In this document: piece by piece, positions 1-8,955 of the stretch
Numbering within the stretch: position 1 is the first letter of the stretch
How the letters are laid out: each line of letters begins with the position of its first letter
Position numbers and translations under genes: made by a program
NCBI GenBank assembly: GCA_000798955.1
Contig: JTLC01000010.1
Coordinates: forward strand, 51,553-115,552
Direction: 5' to 3'
DNA from: Firmicutes bacterium ZOR0006
GTDB taxonomy: Bacteria; Bacillota_I; Bacilli_A; Culicoidibacterales; ZOR0006
DNA length: 64,000 nucleotides
Notes under the pieces: model-generated
Databases searched by the model: none
What the model was told of the DNA's origin: nothing
What the model saw: only the letters and a program-made list of their open reading frames with translations

Positions 1-329
1 ATCGTGACGAACAACAATATTTAATTCACGGTGATTTATGTATCGATTTTGCTGGTCATGAAGTACGTTATCAAAATCAACCACTCAAGCTCAGTGCGAA
101 AGAGTTTGCAGTTTTATGTCATCTAGCTAAGCAACCAAACCAAGCAATGAGTCGAGAAGCACTCTTATCAGAAATTTGGGGGAGTACTCGAACGGCGCGT
201 GATGTACGAACAGTCGATCACCAAATCAAAGGTCTAAGAAAGAAATTAGCATGCGTCCAAGCAGACGTTGAGATTACGACAGTCTATCGCGAAGGATACC
301 AATTGACACTCATTTCTAGCCACCGATAA
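1..329 (+). CDS. OmpR/PhoB-family response regulator, C-terminal part
   Basis: The reading frame is open from the first bases of the window, so the gene starts upstream and only its C-terminus is seen (about 108 residues, frame starting at base 3). The residues fit a winged-helix DNA-binding domain: a beta-hairpin rich start, 'LSAKEFAVLCHLA' (recognition of the alpha-1 helix region), 'REALLSEIWG', and the late 'VDHQIKGLRKKL' helix followed by 'VYREGYQL'. This is the effector half of a two-component regulator; the receiver domain and sensor kinase are outside the window. No histidine kinase follows. Confidence 0.85.
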   Translation, partial: RDEQQYLIHGDLCIDFAGHEVRYQNQPLKLSAKEFAVLCHLAKQPNQAMSREALLSEIWGSTRTARDVRTVDHQIKGLRKKLACVQADVEITTVYREGYQLTLISSHR

Positions 330-442
330 TGACAATAAAAAAAGTTGTAAAAAAAACAATAGTATTACATGATTAAATTCTGTATAATATTTTTATTGTC
401 AAGAAAAAAGATGAAATGGAATTAATTTCGAGGTGGACGAAG

Positions 443-1462
443 ATGATTAAGTTATTCGTAACAGATTTAGATGGGACACTCCTTTACAAAAAAGTTAAAG
501 GAATTGAACCAAACAAATACTGTAAAGAAGCAGTTGAGCGCTTACAAGCAAATGGTATTGATTTTGCAATTGCAACAGGACGCTATGATAGCGATGTGCA
601 GCAAGTAGAAAATTATCTGCCATTAAAAAGAAAAGGGTACCGTATTGGGATTAATGGAGCAACGGTATATAACCCTGAAGGTGTTAAAATTCGCGAGCTA
701 TTTTTAGTAGATGAAAATGCACGAAATGTTTTTAATTTTGTAGATAAAAAACTACGTCGACAAACATCGTTTATCGTTACTTGTACGGAAACAGAAGAAC
801 GCTTCTATCACAAAGTCGGTTTTTTATTTAACCCGTTTTTATGGTTCTTTTGGAAAGGGCGTGCTGAAAATATCCGTTCGACTGATATCGAAGAATTTAT
901 CACATCTGATCGCCAGTTTTATAAATTATTAGTGAGTGCATCAAAAGATAACACTGATTATATCGACTTGAAATTACAAAATCAATTTAGTGATTTTGAA
1001 GTTTTCAAAACGTCACCATACTCGGTAGAGATTTGTCCAGCTGGAGCAAATAAAGGAAGTGCTTTAGAGTATATCATGGAAGTAGAAGGGTTACGACCGG
1101 ATGAAGTTGCTTTTGTTGGGGATTCAGGAAATGATATTGCTGCTTTTAAAGTTGTGAAGCATAGTTTTGTCATGAGTCATTCTGATCACTATGTGCAAGA
1201 ACATGCTCGCTATGTAGTCAATGATGTTGCTGAAGCAATTGATATGGTATTACGTTACAATGCTGATCTCTGTTGTCATTTACCAAAAGAAGAAACGGGG
1301 AAAATTGATAAAGTTGAAGCAATGCGTCAAGCCCAAATTGATAACCGTGAAGACAGAGAATTAATTCAAAAATATGAAGAAGATAAAACACAATTAACGC
1401 AAACACAACAAATTCGTGTGCAAAAAGTGCGACAACGTCAACGTGTAAACCGCCAAAAATAA
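443..1462 (+). CDS. HAD-superfamily hydrolase, Cof-type
   Basis: Likely cytosolic sugar-phosphate or nucleotide phosphatase of the Cof subfamily. HAD motif I is 'DLDGT' (D8 and D10) and motif IV is 'GDSGND' around residues 226-231, with the cap domain between them. Start chosen at 443 because AGGTGG lies 6 nt upstream; an in-frame ATG at 416 has no ribosome-binding site. The last ~55 residues are a charged, Gln/Arg-rich helical tail (many Q, K, R) beyond the usual HAD fold. Substrate cannot be told from sequence. Transcribed alone and closed by a terminator. Confidence 0.85.
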   Translation: MIKLFVTDLDGTLLYKKVKGIEPNKYCKEAVERLQANGIDFAIATGRYDSDVQQVENYLPLKRKGYRIGINGATVYNPEGVKIRELFLVDENARNVFNFVDKKLRRQTSFIVTCTETEERFYHKVGFLFNPFLWFFWKGRAENIRSTDIEEFITSDRQFYKLLVSASKDNTDYIDLKLQNQFSDFEVFKTSPYSVEICPAGANKGSALEYIMEVEGLRPDEVAFVGDSGNDIAAFKVVKHSFVMSHSDHYVQEHARYVVNDVAEAIDMVLRYNADLCCHLPKEETGKIDKVEAMRQAQIDNREDRELIQKYEEDKTQLTQTQQIRVQKVRQRQRVNRQK

Positions 1463-1472
1463 TAAAATTTCT

Positions 1473-1506
1473 CGAGCTTTGAAGTGAATTCAGAGCTTTT
1501 TTTAGT
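1473..1506 (+). terminator. Intrinsic terminator after HAD gene
   Basis: Eight-pair stem (gctttgaa / ttcagagc with one G-U) followed by a run of T. Confidence 0.7.
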
Positions 1507-1538
1507 GGCATAAAAAAATAAAAGCAGAAATAAAATAA

Positions 1539-1588
1539 GAAAAAGTGCACCTGCAAATGTGAAAACATAAGAAGGTGCACTTTTTTAA
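1539..1588. terminator. Bidirectional terminator between convergent genes
   Basis: AAAAGTGCACCT and AGGTGCACTTTT form a strong stem with A and T runs on both sides, so it can stop transcription from either strand. Confidence 0.8.
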
Positions 1589-2374
1589 TTAGTGTGAAAT
1601 TTGGATTTCGATGCCAACATGATCAGAAATCATTGCTTTATCTTCACCTGTGAAATGGCGATTTGCTTTTAAAACGACAAACGGACAATTGGCAAAAAAG
1701 AAGTCAATGCGTCGACCATGAAATCCAGTTCCCTCCCAACCATCAATTTCTTCTGCGATTGTCCAGTCAGAATCAGAACCTTTTACTAAATATAAATCAG
1801 TCCAGCCCTTATTAATAACATCGATATATTCTGGACTGAAGCTTGTGATATTGCAATCACCAGCAAGGATAGTTGGAAGGTGTGTTGTACGAACATCGTG
1901 ATCAAAAGCCGTAAATTGCTGCGTGAATGGATCACTACTATCACTCCAACTAAAGTGTCCACTTGCAAATTGGATAGGAGTGTCCCCAACCTGGAGTGTG
2001 GCGAGCATCAATACGCGGCGGTTAAAGTCTTTGCTGTCATCGGTGTGTGAAACACGAAGTACACGATGATCTAAAATCGGTAAACGTGTTAAAATGCCAA
2101 CAAATTCATTACATGTATCCCAAGCTTCGTGTGCAAAAGCAGTTATAAGTTGATATTCGGTTCGGCCAGCACTATGTAAATAATGTAATAAAAATTCACC
2201 AGTGTCCCAAATATCATCCTCGGGTTTTGGATCAATGAGTGCAACAATTTCTTGTAAGCAAACCACATCATAATCATTACTCGCAAGAAATGCTCCAAAG
2301 CGAGTAAGACAATCTTTTGGATTAGATTCACCTAATCCATGTAAATTTTGACTAAAAATTTTAAATGATTTCAT
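1589..2374 (-). CDS. Endonuclease/exonuclease/phosphatase-family protein
   Basis: 261-residue protein of the DNase I-like EEP fold, the family that includes nucleases, sphingomyelinases and inositol phosphatases. Visible landmarks are 'VCLQEI' (metal-binding Glu, about residue 40), 'SGHFSW', 'AGDCNI' (Asp and Asn of the active site) and the terminal 'SDHVGIEI' (catalytic Asp-His). No signal peptide, so an intracellular role is more likely than a secreted toxin. It lies downstream of the TtcA-like gene on the same strand, but a terminator separates them. Exact substrate unknown. Confidence 0.75.
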   Translation of the reverse strand: MKSFKIFSQNLHGLGESNPKDCLTRFGAFLASNDYDVVCLQEIVALIDPKPEDDIWDTGEFLLHYLHSAGRTEYQLITAFAHEAWDTCNEFVGILTRLPILDHRVLRVSHTDDSKDFNRRVLMLATLQVGDTPIQFASGHFSWSDSSDPFTQQFTAFDHDVRTTHLPTILAGDCNITSFSPEYIDVINKGWTDLYLVKGSDSDWTIAEEIDGWEGTGFHGRRIDFFFANCPFVVLKANRHFTGEDKAMISDHVGIEIQISH

Positions 2375-2431
2375 TTTTTTCCCCTCTCATTTAATACCTT
2401 CATCCTAGCAATTTTATGAGCAAATGACAAT

Positions 2432-2468
2432 CAAAAAAAACAAAAAAGCTCCTTAAGTAAAGGAGCTA
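2432..2468 (-). terminator. Terminator of the TtcA-like gene
   Basis: Stem AGCTCCTT/AAGGAGCT followed, on the minus strand, by a T-rich tract. Confidence 0.75.
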
Positions 2469-2476
2469 GAATGTAC

Positions 2477-3241
2477 TTAGTTTTTATTTGGACCGATATA
2501 GTTTGTCGTGAAATCTTCAATATCCCAAAGGCGAATATCATCAGTGTTTGTTAACATATTGACGAAGTTATTACGTGCTTGTGGATATTGGGCATAAATA
2601 CTTTCCATTAACGCTTTGACATCCTCGCGTGAAGTGTGTTTATCCATTGGGCACATCGATTGGACAATAACTAAGTCTTCATTGCGTTCGTGGGCAGAAA
2701 TAATATCAGCTTCATGAACGAGTGCAAATGGACGAATCATTTCCATCCCATCACGATCTAAATACATCTTTGGTACGAATGTTCCCAGTTTTCCATTGAA
2801 AATTGCATTCATAAAGACAGTTTCAATAGCATCATCAACATGATGACCAAAGGCAAATTTATTACATCCATTTTGTTTTGCATAATCGATAACTAAAGCT
2901 TTTTTGAATTTCGAACACAGTGAGCATGGAAGACGGCCATCTTTATCAGCGTTTGCTTCTAAAATTTTACGCATATCCGTATTATACGCGTGGTACTCAA
3001 TACCGCGGTCAGCACAGAATTTTACTAGTGGATCAAAATCCATTCCATCAAACCCAAACTTTAGTGTGATTCCGACAACTGAAAAATTTTTATCAGGAAA
3101 GTTTGTCGCATAAATGTGTAATGCCCAAAGTAATAAAACACTATCTTTTCCACCACTGACACCAACGGCAATACGATCTCCATCTTGAATTAAATCAAAC
3201 ATTTTATCTGCTTTTCGTAAGCTCCCTAAAATCTTGCGCAT
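2477..3241 (-). CDS. TtcA-family tRNA-thiolation PP-loop ATPase
   Basis: Member of the PP-loop ATPase family that adenylates tRNA C32 for 2-thiocytidine formation. The pyrophosphate loop 'SGGKDS' is at residues 29-34, the CxxC pair 'CSLC' at 106-109, and a third Cys lies in 'QSMCPMD'; three Cys is the pattern of TtcA iron-sulphur binding. 254 residues. Start taken at 3241, where AAGGAGAAG precedes ATG at good spacing; an upstream in-frame TTG at 3271 has no ribosome-binding site. Bacillota homologues are often annotated only as 'ATPase/TilS-like'; true TilS lysidine synthase is longer. Confidence 0.8.
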   Translation of the reverse strand: MRKILGSLRKADKMFDLIQDGDRIAVGVSGGKDSVLLLWALHIYATNFPDKNFSVVGITLKFGFDGMDFDPLVKFCADRGIEYHAYNTDMRKILEANADKDGRLPCSLCSKFKKALVIDYAKQNGCNKFAFGHHVDDAIETVFMNAIFNGKLGTFVPKMYLDRDGMEMIRPFALVHEADIISAHERNEDLVIVQSMCPMDKHTSREDVKALMESIYAQYPQARNNFVNMLTNTDDIRLWDIEDFTTNYIGPNKN

Positions 3242-3426
3242 AATCTTCTCCTTTAAATTGACATGTATCAATATTTTAGCGTATTTTGCAATAAAACCAA
3301 ATGGAAATCAGCAATTCTTAACTGAGAAATAAGGATTCTAATCTCAAAAGTGCATGATACATTCATTTTTATTGATGAAAGTGGTAGAATAGAAAGGAAA
3401 ACTGACAGAGAATGGAAGTAGAAGCG

Positions 3427-4335
3427 ATGAATGGAATTTTAGTTGTAAATAAAGATAAAGGGATGACAAGCCATGATGTTGTCTTTAAATTACGAAAAAT
3501 TCTGCAAACCAAAAAAGTTGGACATGCAGGAACATTAGACCCTGAGGTGGATGGTGTTTTAGTTGTTTGTGTTGGTACAGCAACAAAAGTAAGCCAGTTT
3601 ATGATGGCGGGAACAAAAACATACCGCGGCGAAGTAACGATTGGTATGAGTACAGAAACTGAAGATGCTCACGGTGCAACGGTAATGACAAAAACTGTTG
3701 AGTCAAATCAATGGTCAGAGGCAGAAATTGCGGCTGTGTGTCAATCATTTGTTGGAAGGATTCAACAAACCCCACCGATGTATTCAGCAGTCAAGGTGAA
3801 AGGGAAAAAACTATATGAATATGCTCGTGCTGGTGAAAGCGTAGAGCGTCCTATTCGTGAAGTGGATGTATTTTCATTAGCATGGGAACCAGAAACATTG
3901 ATATATGAAAATGGAACAGCTCGATTTAGTTTCACGGTTACATCTTCAAAAGGCCTGTATGTCCGCACATTAGCGGTCCAAATTGGGGAAGCACTGGGGT
4001 ATCCTGCCCACATGTCAAATTTACGTCGCCTTGGTTCTGGTGTATTTACATTAGCAGAAGCCCAAACATTGGCTGAAATTGAAGCCAATGGTCCGAATTT
4101 ACAGAGTATTGCCCAAGCACTACGAGTTTATCCGCACGTGCAAGCAAATGCTCATATTGCGAAACTTGTTCGCAATGGTGTCGTCTTACGGGAAAGCCAG
4201 TTGCCATTTCCACTGACAACACCGGAAGTTGTTGTGTACGATGGTGAACAAGCATTAGCTGTCTATGGTCCACACCCAACGAAGTCAGATGCCTGGAAAG
4301 CGATTCGTGTATTCCAACAAGAAGAAGGGGAGTAA
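3427..4335 (+). CDS. truB: tRNA pseudouridine(55) synthase TruB
   Basis: Converts U55 of the tRNA T-loop to pseudouridine. The protein opens with 'MNGILVVNKDKGMTSHDVV' and carries the catalytic motif 'GHAGTLDPEVDGVL' (catalytic Asp near residue 39), where most family members have Ala rather than Val after Glu. 'GLYVRTLA' later in the protein is also typical. Start set at 3427 because homologues begin with this Met and GGAAG lies upstream; an in-frame ATG at 3412 is possible. ribF follows after 3 nt, the usual truB-ribF pair. Confidence 0.93.
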   Translation: MNGILVVNKDKGMTSHDVVFKLRKILQTKKVGHAGTLDPEVDGVLVVCVGTATKVSQFMMAGTKTYRGEVTIGMSTETEDAHGATVMTKTVESNQWSEAEIAAVCQSFVGRIQQTPPMYSAVKVKGKKLYEYARAGESVERPIREVDVFSLAWEPETLIYENGTARFSFTVTSSKGLYVRTLAVQIGEALGYPAHMSNLRRLGSGVFTLAEAQTLAEIEANGPNLQSIAQALRVYPHVQANAHIAKLVRNGVVLRESQLPFPLTTPEVVVYDGEQALAVYGPHPTKSDAWKAIRVFQQEEGE

Positions 4336-4338
4336 GCC

Positions 4339-5310
4339 ATGCAAGTGATTACATTAAATGAAGAAAAGTTTCGGCATCACCGCGTGTGTCCAATCAAAAA
4401 GCCACTTGTTTTAGCATTTGGTTATTTTGACGGTGTTCATCGCGGTCATCAAGGTTTGATCCAGCAAGCCCAACACTATGCGAAGCAACATGATGCTTTA
4501 ACAGCTGTTGTCACTTTTTGGCCAAATCCCAATGTGATGTTAGGAAAAACAGTAGAAGCAGGTGCGATTACACCCGTGCAAATGAAAGAGCGAGTGATGG
4601 CACATTATGGTGTTGATGTCTTAATTACCGTTGAATTTTCTACTTGGGTGCAAAAATTAGCACCGCACGAGTTTCTGGAGCGCCTTTTTGCGCAATTTCC
4701 AGTCGCTGCAGTTGTAGTTGGTTTTGATTTTCGTTTCGGAAAAGATGGGAAGGGGAATGCGGATTTGTTAGCTGACTTTCCGTATCCAGTCCATGTTATT
4801 CCCGAAATTCAATATCAGAATGAAAAAATTAGTTCAACCGTTTTACGAACAGAAATTCATCAAGGACAAATTTCACATGTGAATCACATGCTTGGTCGTG
4901 CCTATGAAGTCTGTGGCGTTGTGATGAATGGATTACAGAATGGGCGCAAGCTCGGCTATCCAACGGCAAATCTTGCCTTACAAGAAGCCTATGTGTTACC
5001 AGCTACTGGTGTTTATGCTGTGCGTATTTATGTTTTTGGTCAATGGTATCAAGGAATGGCTAATGTCGGCCACGCACCAACAATTCGGCGTGATGAATTA
5101 ACAGGCTCATTAGGAAATACCCATGAACCACTTATTGAAGTTAACATTTTCGACTTCGATGCGACGATTTATGGTGAAAGTGTCCGAGTTCAATTTATTG
5201 AACGTATTCGGCCAGAACAAAAATTCATCGGTGTTGAGGCTTTAAAACAACAACTTGCGAGTGATAAAGAAACCATTCGCCAGTATTTTTCTGAGTTAAT
5301 CAATTCATAA
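4339..5310 (+). CDS. ribF: Bifunctional riboflavin kinase/FAD synthetase
   Basis: Makes FMN from riboflavin and then FAD. The N-terminal nucleotidyltransferase domain shows 'AFGYFDGVHRGHQ' (family GxFDGxHxGH), and the C-terminal kinase domain shows 'GRKLGYPTAN' followed by 'PATGVYAVRI' and 'MANVGHAPT'. At 323 residues it is the full length of the two-domain family. It begins 3 nt after truB, in the same operon; GGAG overlaps the end of truB. rpsO follows from its own promoter. Confidence 0.93.
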   Translation: MQVITLNEEKFRHHRVCPIKKPLVLAFGYFDGVHRGHQGLIQQAQHYAKQHDALTAVVTFWPNPNVMLGKTVEAGAITPVQMKERVMAHYGVDVLITVEFSTWVQKLAPHEFLERLFAQFPVAAVVVGFDFRFGKDGKGNADLLADFPYPVHVIPEIQYQNEKISSTVLRTEIHQGQISHVNHMLGRAYEVCGVVMNGLQNGRKLGYPTANLALQEAYVLPATGVYAVRIYVFGQWYQGMANVGHAPTIRRDELTGSLGNTHEPLIEVNIFDFDATIYGESVRVQFIERIRPEQKFIGVEALKQQLASDKETIRQYFSELINS

Positions 5311-5322
5311 TCACAGAGTTAG

Positions 5323-5351
5323 TTGCAACCGGCAGCACAATAGTGTATAAT
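5323..5351 (+). promoter_or_regulatory. Sigma-A promoter of rpsO
   Basis: TTGCAA, 17-bp spacer, TATAAT. Confidence 0.8.
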
Positions 5352-5443
5352 TTGAAGCGACCTTGTTCTAGGCTTTTCGACCACTCCGGCGATTTGCTTT
5401 GATGAAGGCGACTTTTATTTCAACTCAAAGGAGGATATTACAA
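5352..5443 (+). promoter_or_regulatory. rpsO mRNA leader, probable S15 autoregulation site
   Basis: A leader of about 85 nt separates the promoter from rpsO and holds GC-rich blocks (ctccggcgatttg, gatgaaggcgac) that can base pair. S15 binding its own leader is established in several bacteria; here the assignment rests on position and pairing potential only. Confidence 0.45.
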
Positions 5444-5713
5444 ATGGCAATTACTAAAGAACGTAAAAACCAAATCATTGCAGAATATGCAACGAAACCA
5501 GGAGATACAGGTTCTCCAGAAGTACAAATCGCTTTATTGACTGAAAACATCAATAACTTAAATGTGCACTTCAAACAACACAAACATGACCACCACTCAC
5601 GTCGTGGATTATTACAAATGGTTGGACACCGTCGTAACTTATTAAACTATGTTAAGTCAAAAGACGTAACACGTTACGTAGCGTTAATTAACCGTTTAGG
5701 ATTACGTCGTTAA
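5444..5713 (+). CDS. rpsO: 30S ribosomal protein S15
   Basis: 89-residue primary 16S rRNA-binding protein of the small subunit platform. '[15 protein letters not shown]' and '[20 protein letters not shown]' are the family's signature helices and rRNA-contact loop. Start at 5444 is fixed by AAAGGAGG 9 nt upstream and the standard 'MAITKERK' N-terminus. Expressed from its own promoter and closed by a terminator at 5800. Confidence 0.98.
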   Translation: MAITKERKNQIIAEYATKPGDTGSPEVQIALLTENINNLNVHFKQHKHDHHSRRGLLQMVGHRRNLLNYVKSKDVTRYVALINRLGLRR

Positions 5714-5799
5714 TCCCAAGTGTTGTCAAACACACTTAACTTATTACTATAATTTTCAAATCACAAAATCACAAAAAATATAAATCACAAATCACACCG

Positions 5800-5826
5800 A
5801 AAAGAGCCGAAAGGCTCTTTTTTTTG
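5800..5826 (+). terminator. Terminator of rpsO
   Basis: Stem AAGAGCC/GGCTCTT with a GAAA loop and eight T. Confidence 0.9.
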
Positions 5827-5844
5827 ATTCTGAAAAGGCACTAC

Positions 5845-5873
5845 TTGAAGTTGTCAGCCGAAGCGTGTATAGT
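5845..5873 (+). promoter_or_regulatory. Promoter of the glutamate decarboxylase gene
   Basis: TTGAAG, 17-bp spacer, TATAGT; a second TATAAT at 5883 is an alternative -10. Confidence 0.6.
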
Positions 5874-5927
5874 CTATACGGATATAATAAAGATGTCGGG
5901 ATATCAAAGTGTGAAAGGGGATTTCAA

Positions 5928-7358
5928 ATGGCGATTTTACATTCAAATAAAAAAAATGATCAACATAATTTTACCAATAAAGAAAATTATGATACGCCAT
6001 TATTTGGTACGAAAGAAATGGATTTAACATTGCCGAAGAAAACATTGGCACAAGCATCGATTAGCCCGCAAGTAGCCTATCGCTTAATTGCTGATGAACT
6101 GATGGATGAGGGCAATGCACGTTTGAACTTAGCAACATTTTGTCAGACGTTTATGGAGCCCGAAGCAATTCAATTGATGACAGAATCACTAGAAAAAAAT
6201 GCAATTGATAAATCAGAATATCCACAAACAACGGAATTAGAAAACCGATGTGTGAGCATCATTGCGGATTTATGGCATGTTCAAGCAGGAGAAAATTATC
6301 AAGGAACATCAACAGTTGGTTCTTCGGAAGCATGTATGCTTGGTGGAATGGCAATGAAATTCCGATGGCGAACACTTGCCCAACAACGCGGATTAGATAT
6401 CAATAAGCAAAAGCCAAATTTAATTATTTCCGCCGGCTATCAAGTCTGTTGGGAAAAATTTTGTGTCTATTGGGATATTGAAATGCGAACGATTCCATTA
6501 TCACCGACACAATTGAGCTTAGATATCGAACTAGCAATGGCTGCTGTTGACGAATATACCATTGGGATTGTGGGGATTTTAGGCATTACTTATACAGGGA
6601 AATTTGATGATATTGCAACTCTTAATGAGAGAGTAACTGCGTATAATAAAGTGCATGAGCACCAGCTCGTCATTCACATCGATGGTGCATCCGGAGGCTT
6701 ATACACCCCATTTGTTGATCCAGAACTCATGTGGGATTTCCGCTTGGAAAATGTCGTTTCAATTAATACTTCAGGCCATAAGTATGGACTTGTCTATCCG
6801 GGTGTAGGTTGGATTATTTGGCGAGATGAACATTATTTGCCAGATGAATTAGTGTTTTCTGTTAGCTATCTTGGTGGGGATTTACCGACGATGGCGATTA
6901 ACTTTTCACATTCAGCTAGCCACTTAATTGGGCAGTATTATAATTTTTTACGATTTGGCTACAATGGTTATCGAGCAATCCATGAACGAACACGAGATGT
7001 AGCACAATATCTCGCGCAAGCAATGGCGGAAACAGGATTATTTGATATCTACAATGATGCCACAAATATTCCAATTGTCTGTTGGCGGATGAAAGCTGAA
7101 ACAGAGAAACGGTGGGATTTATATGATTTAGCGGATCGACTTTTGATTCATGGATGGCAAATCCCAGCTTACCCACTTCCAGCAAATTTAGAGGATATCA
7201 TTATTCAACGAATGGTGATTCGTTCGGATCTAAGTATGGATATGGCTGAGTTGCTCGTTCGAGATATCCACCAGGCAATGAAAGAACTCGATAAAGCCCA
7301 TTACCTAGTAAGTGGTTCACAAATCAAACATACCAAGCCATCAGGATTTACGCATTAG
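5928..7358 (+). CDS. gadB: Glutamate decarboxylase (PLP-dependent)
   Basis: Decarboxylates glutamate to GABA, consuming a cytosolic proton. The group II PLP decarboxylase fold is clear: 'GSSEACMLGG' for cofactor phosphate binding, 'HIDGASGG' with the PLP Asp, and the Schiff-base lysine in 'SGHKYGLVYPGVGW' (K285). 476 residues, full length. Start at 5928 follows GAAAGGGG; an upstream in-frame start lies in the promoter. The C-terminus ends in '...SGFTH', recalling the pH-sensing His tail of enteric GadB. No glutamate/GABA antiporter gene is adjacent, so exchange must rely on a transporter elsewhere. Confidence 0.93.
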   Translation: MAILHSNKKNDQHNFTNKENYDTPLFGTKEMDLTLPKKTLAQASISPQVAYRLIADELMDEGNARLNLATFCQTFMEPEAIQLMTESLEKNAIDKSEYPQTTELENRCVSIIADLWHVQAGENYQGTSTVGSSEACMLGGMAMKFRWRTLAQQRGLDINKQKPNLIISAGYQVCWEKFCVYWDIEMRTIPLSPTQLSLDIELAMAAVDEYTIGIVGILGITYTGKFDDIATLNERVTAYNKVHEHQLVIHIDGASGGLYTPFVDPELMWDFRLENVVSINTSGHKYGLVYPGVGWIIWRDEHYLPDELVFSVSYLGGDLPTMAINFSHSASHLIGQYYNFLRFGYNGYRAIHERTRDVAQYLAQAMAETGLFDIYNDATNIPIVCWRMKAETEKRWDLYDLADRLLIHGWQIPAYPLPANLEDIIIQRMVIRSDLSMDMAELLVRDIHQAMKELDKAHYLVSGSQIKHTKPSGFTH

Positions 7359-7431
7359 TAGTGTGCGGAATTTTCTACATAATTAGTCAGATGATTCATA
7401 AATAGAGAAAAATGCCAATGAATCACAAGAT

Positions 7432-7475
7432 AAAACGCCAAGAAAGCGGACAATGAGCCGGTAACTGGCGTTTTT
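7432..7475 (+). terminator. Terminator after gadB
   Basis: AAAACGCCA / TGGCGTTTT stem around a 25-nt loop, then T run. Confidence 0.7.
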
Positions 7476-7569
7476 GTATTTTGCTAAATCTGGAAATAAG
7501 CTTTTTTTTGCGATTTTTTTAGCGTATAATAAAGAAGATTAAGCTGAAAAATTGGAAGGGGAACAATAA

Positions 7570-7935
7570 ATGAGTCAAGAACGAACAAAAAAACTATTCA
7601 TGGAATTTGTCCAAAAAAAGGATAAAGCTCAGAGTTATTTTGAAAAAGGCGATGCAATGTTAGCATTCAGTAAATACACGTATTACATTGATCATGTTGA
7701 TTTAAATGAGGCACTTGATTATGAGATGCTTGGAAAAATTAGTGAATACGTGAAAGAAAAACATAATCTGAATCTTGATGCGATTATGACAGTAGGTATT
7801 TTGGATAAACGCAAGAATGAAGGCTTAGAATTAACACCAGAGCAAGAGACTTTTTTAGCAGATGCTAAAACTTATGTCGATGAAACATGGTTACGCTTAT
7901 TACTTCATTTAGAGCAACCACAATTCATGAAATAA
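7570..7935 (+). CDS. Hypothetical protein, small helical
   Basis: 121 residues, no family recognised. The sequence is predicted almost entirely helical and charged, with no signal peptide, membrane segment or Cys. AAGGGG lies 9 nt before ATG and an extended -10 (GCGTATAAT, 7524-7532) precedes it, so the gene is likely expressed alone. It is flanked by terminators on both sides. A tetratricopeptide-like or small regulatory fold is conceivable, but nothing in the sequence proves it. Confidence 0.7.
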   Translation: MSQERTKKLFMEFVQKKDKAQSYFEKGDAMLAFSKYTYYIDHVDLNEALDYEMLGKISEYVKEKHNLNLDAIMTVGILDKRKNEGLELTPEQETFLADAKTYVDETWLRLLLHLEQPQFMK

Positions 7936-7970
7936 TGTACAGTGACTAATTTTTGAATGAATTTGTCAAT

Positions 7971-8001
7971 AAAAGCAAGCTGAAAGGCTAGCTTTTTTTA
8001 T
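7971..8001 (+). terminator. Terminator after the 7570 gene
   Basis: AAGCAAGCT / GGCTAGCTT stem with GAAA loop (one mismatch), then seven T. Confidence 0.75.
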
Positions 8002-8057
8002 TGGTTTCAACTATGATGAAAACGAATAATTATTCGTAAAAAGGAGGAGATGAGACC

Positions 8058-8804
8058 ATGGCATTTACAGTTGCGCATACAATTTGTGCGATACCCTTTT
8101 ATAAAAAACGGTGGTTTAGTGTATCAGCCATCACACTGGGGTTAATCGCACCGGATTTAGCCTATTTTATCTTGTTTCAAAAAAGCTCAGATGTTTCAAC
8201 GAAATTGCCAGGCTTTCTTTGGTTTACACTGCCAGCGAGTTTTGTCCTTTGGTGGACTTGGCAGGCGATTATTGCCCCACATGTGTATGAATTTTTAGCA
8301 GTGAAGCTACCAGAACGATCACAAAAACCTGAAACATACCAAGTGCTCTGGGTACTTTCATCATTTTTTTTAGGGATTGCCTTACACCATTTTGTTGATA
8401 GTTTTGCGGAGCCAGGGGGGTTATGGGTAGAAATGTTTCCAGCCTTTTTTGATCAAGAAATTTTAACTGTGCAAGTCACGACTTGGTTTCAGTATGGATT
8501 GTCGGCGATGGGAACAATTAGCTTGGTCGTTGTTGTGCTCTATTGGTGGTTTAAAAAACCAAAACTTGCGAAAGCAGCACGCAATCAATTACTCAAAGAG
8601 TTGGGGATTTGTTTTGTTGGATCATTATTTTTAACGGCTGCGACATTTGTACTTGTCCCAATTTCGCCACGGAACATCATGTTTTTTGTCATTTTTACGC
8701 TTGTGCGGATGATTTCAATGGGAGTAGTCACACTCGTCAGCTATATTCTAATTACAAATTGGCAGCAAACAGGATATTTACTCGTTGATAGAGACCTTGA
8801 CTAA
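8058..8804 (+). CDS. DUF4184-type integral membrane protein
   Basis: 248 residues with about six hydrophobic segments. The N-terminus 'FTVAHTICAIPF' and the following 'GLIAPDLAYF' plus 'LHHFVDSF' carry the His/Asp pattern of the DUF4184 family, whose function is not known to me. AAAGGAGG is 11 nt before ATG. Monocistronic; a terminator overlaps its stop codon. Conserved His and Asp facing membrane ends suggest metal or hydrolytic chemistry, but this is inference. Confidence 0.7.
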   Translation: MAFTVAHTICAIPFYKKRWFSVSAITLGLIAPDLAYFILFQKSSDVSTKLPGFLWFTLPASFVLWWTWQAIIAPHVYEFLAVKLPERSQKPETYQVLWVLSSFFLGIALHHFVDSFAEPGGLWVEMFPAFFDQEILTVQVTTWFQYGLSAMGTISLVVVVLYWWFKKPKLAKAARNQLLKELGICFVGSLFLTAATFVLVPISPRNIMFFVIFTLVRMISMGVVTLVSYILITNWQQTGYLLVDRDLD

Positions 8805-8834
8805 CCATTTGGCATCGCCAGATGGTTTTTTCGT
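8803..8834 (+). terminator. Terminator after the DUF4184 gene
   Basis: AACCAT..TGGC / GCCA..TGGTT stem then six T. Confidence 0.75.
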
Positions 8835-8856
8835 TTCCATGAGCGTTCCAAATGTT

Positions 8857-8883
8857 TTAGCACTCTTGTTGACAGAGTGCTAA
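8857..8883. promoter_or_regulatory. CIRCE operator 1 of clpB
   Basis: Perfect TTAGCACTC - 9 nt - GAGTGCTAA, the HrcA-binding inverted repeat. The promoter -35 TTGACA (8869-8874) lies inside the CIRCE loop and right arm; -10 is TAAGAT at 8892-8897 after a 17-bp spacer. Confidence 0.95.
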
Positions 8884-8897
8884 AACGATGGTAAGAT
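8869..8897 (+). promoter_or_regulatory. Promoter of clpB
   Basis: TTGACA, 17-bp spacer, TAAGAT, overlapping CIRCE 1. Confidence 0.85.
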
Positions 8898-8913
8898 AAA
8901 ACCAGAAAATGAA

Positions 8914-8940
8914 TTAGCAGTCGTTGTATTAGAGTGCTAA
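8914..8940. promoter_or_regulatory. CIRCE operator 2 of clpB
   Basis: TTAGCAGTC - 9 nt - GAGTGCTAA, one mismatch from consensus. It lies in the untranslated leader and directly abuts AAAGGAGG of clpB, so HrcA bound here would act as a roadblock; in mRNA the stem would sit next to the ribosome-binding site. Confidence 0.85.
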
Positions 8941-8955
8941 AAAGGAGGATTTAAC

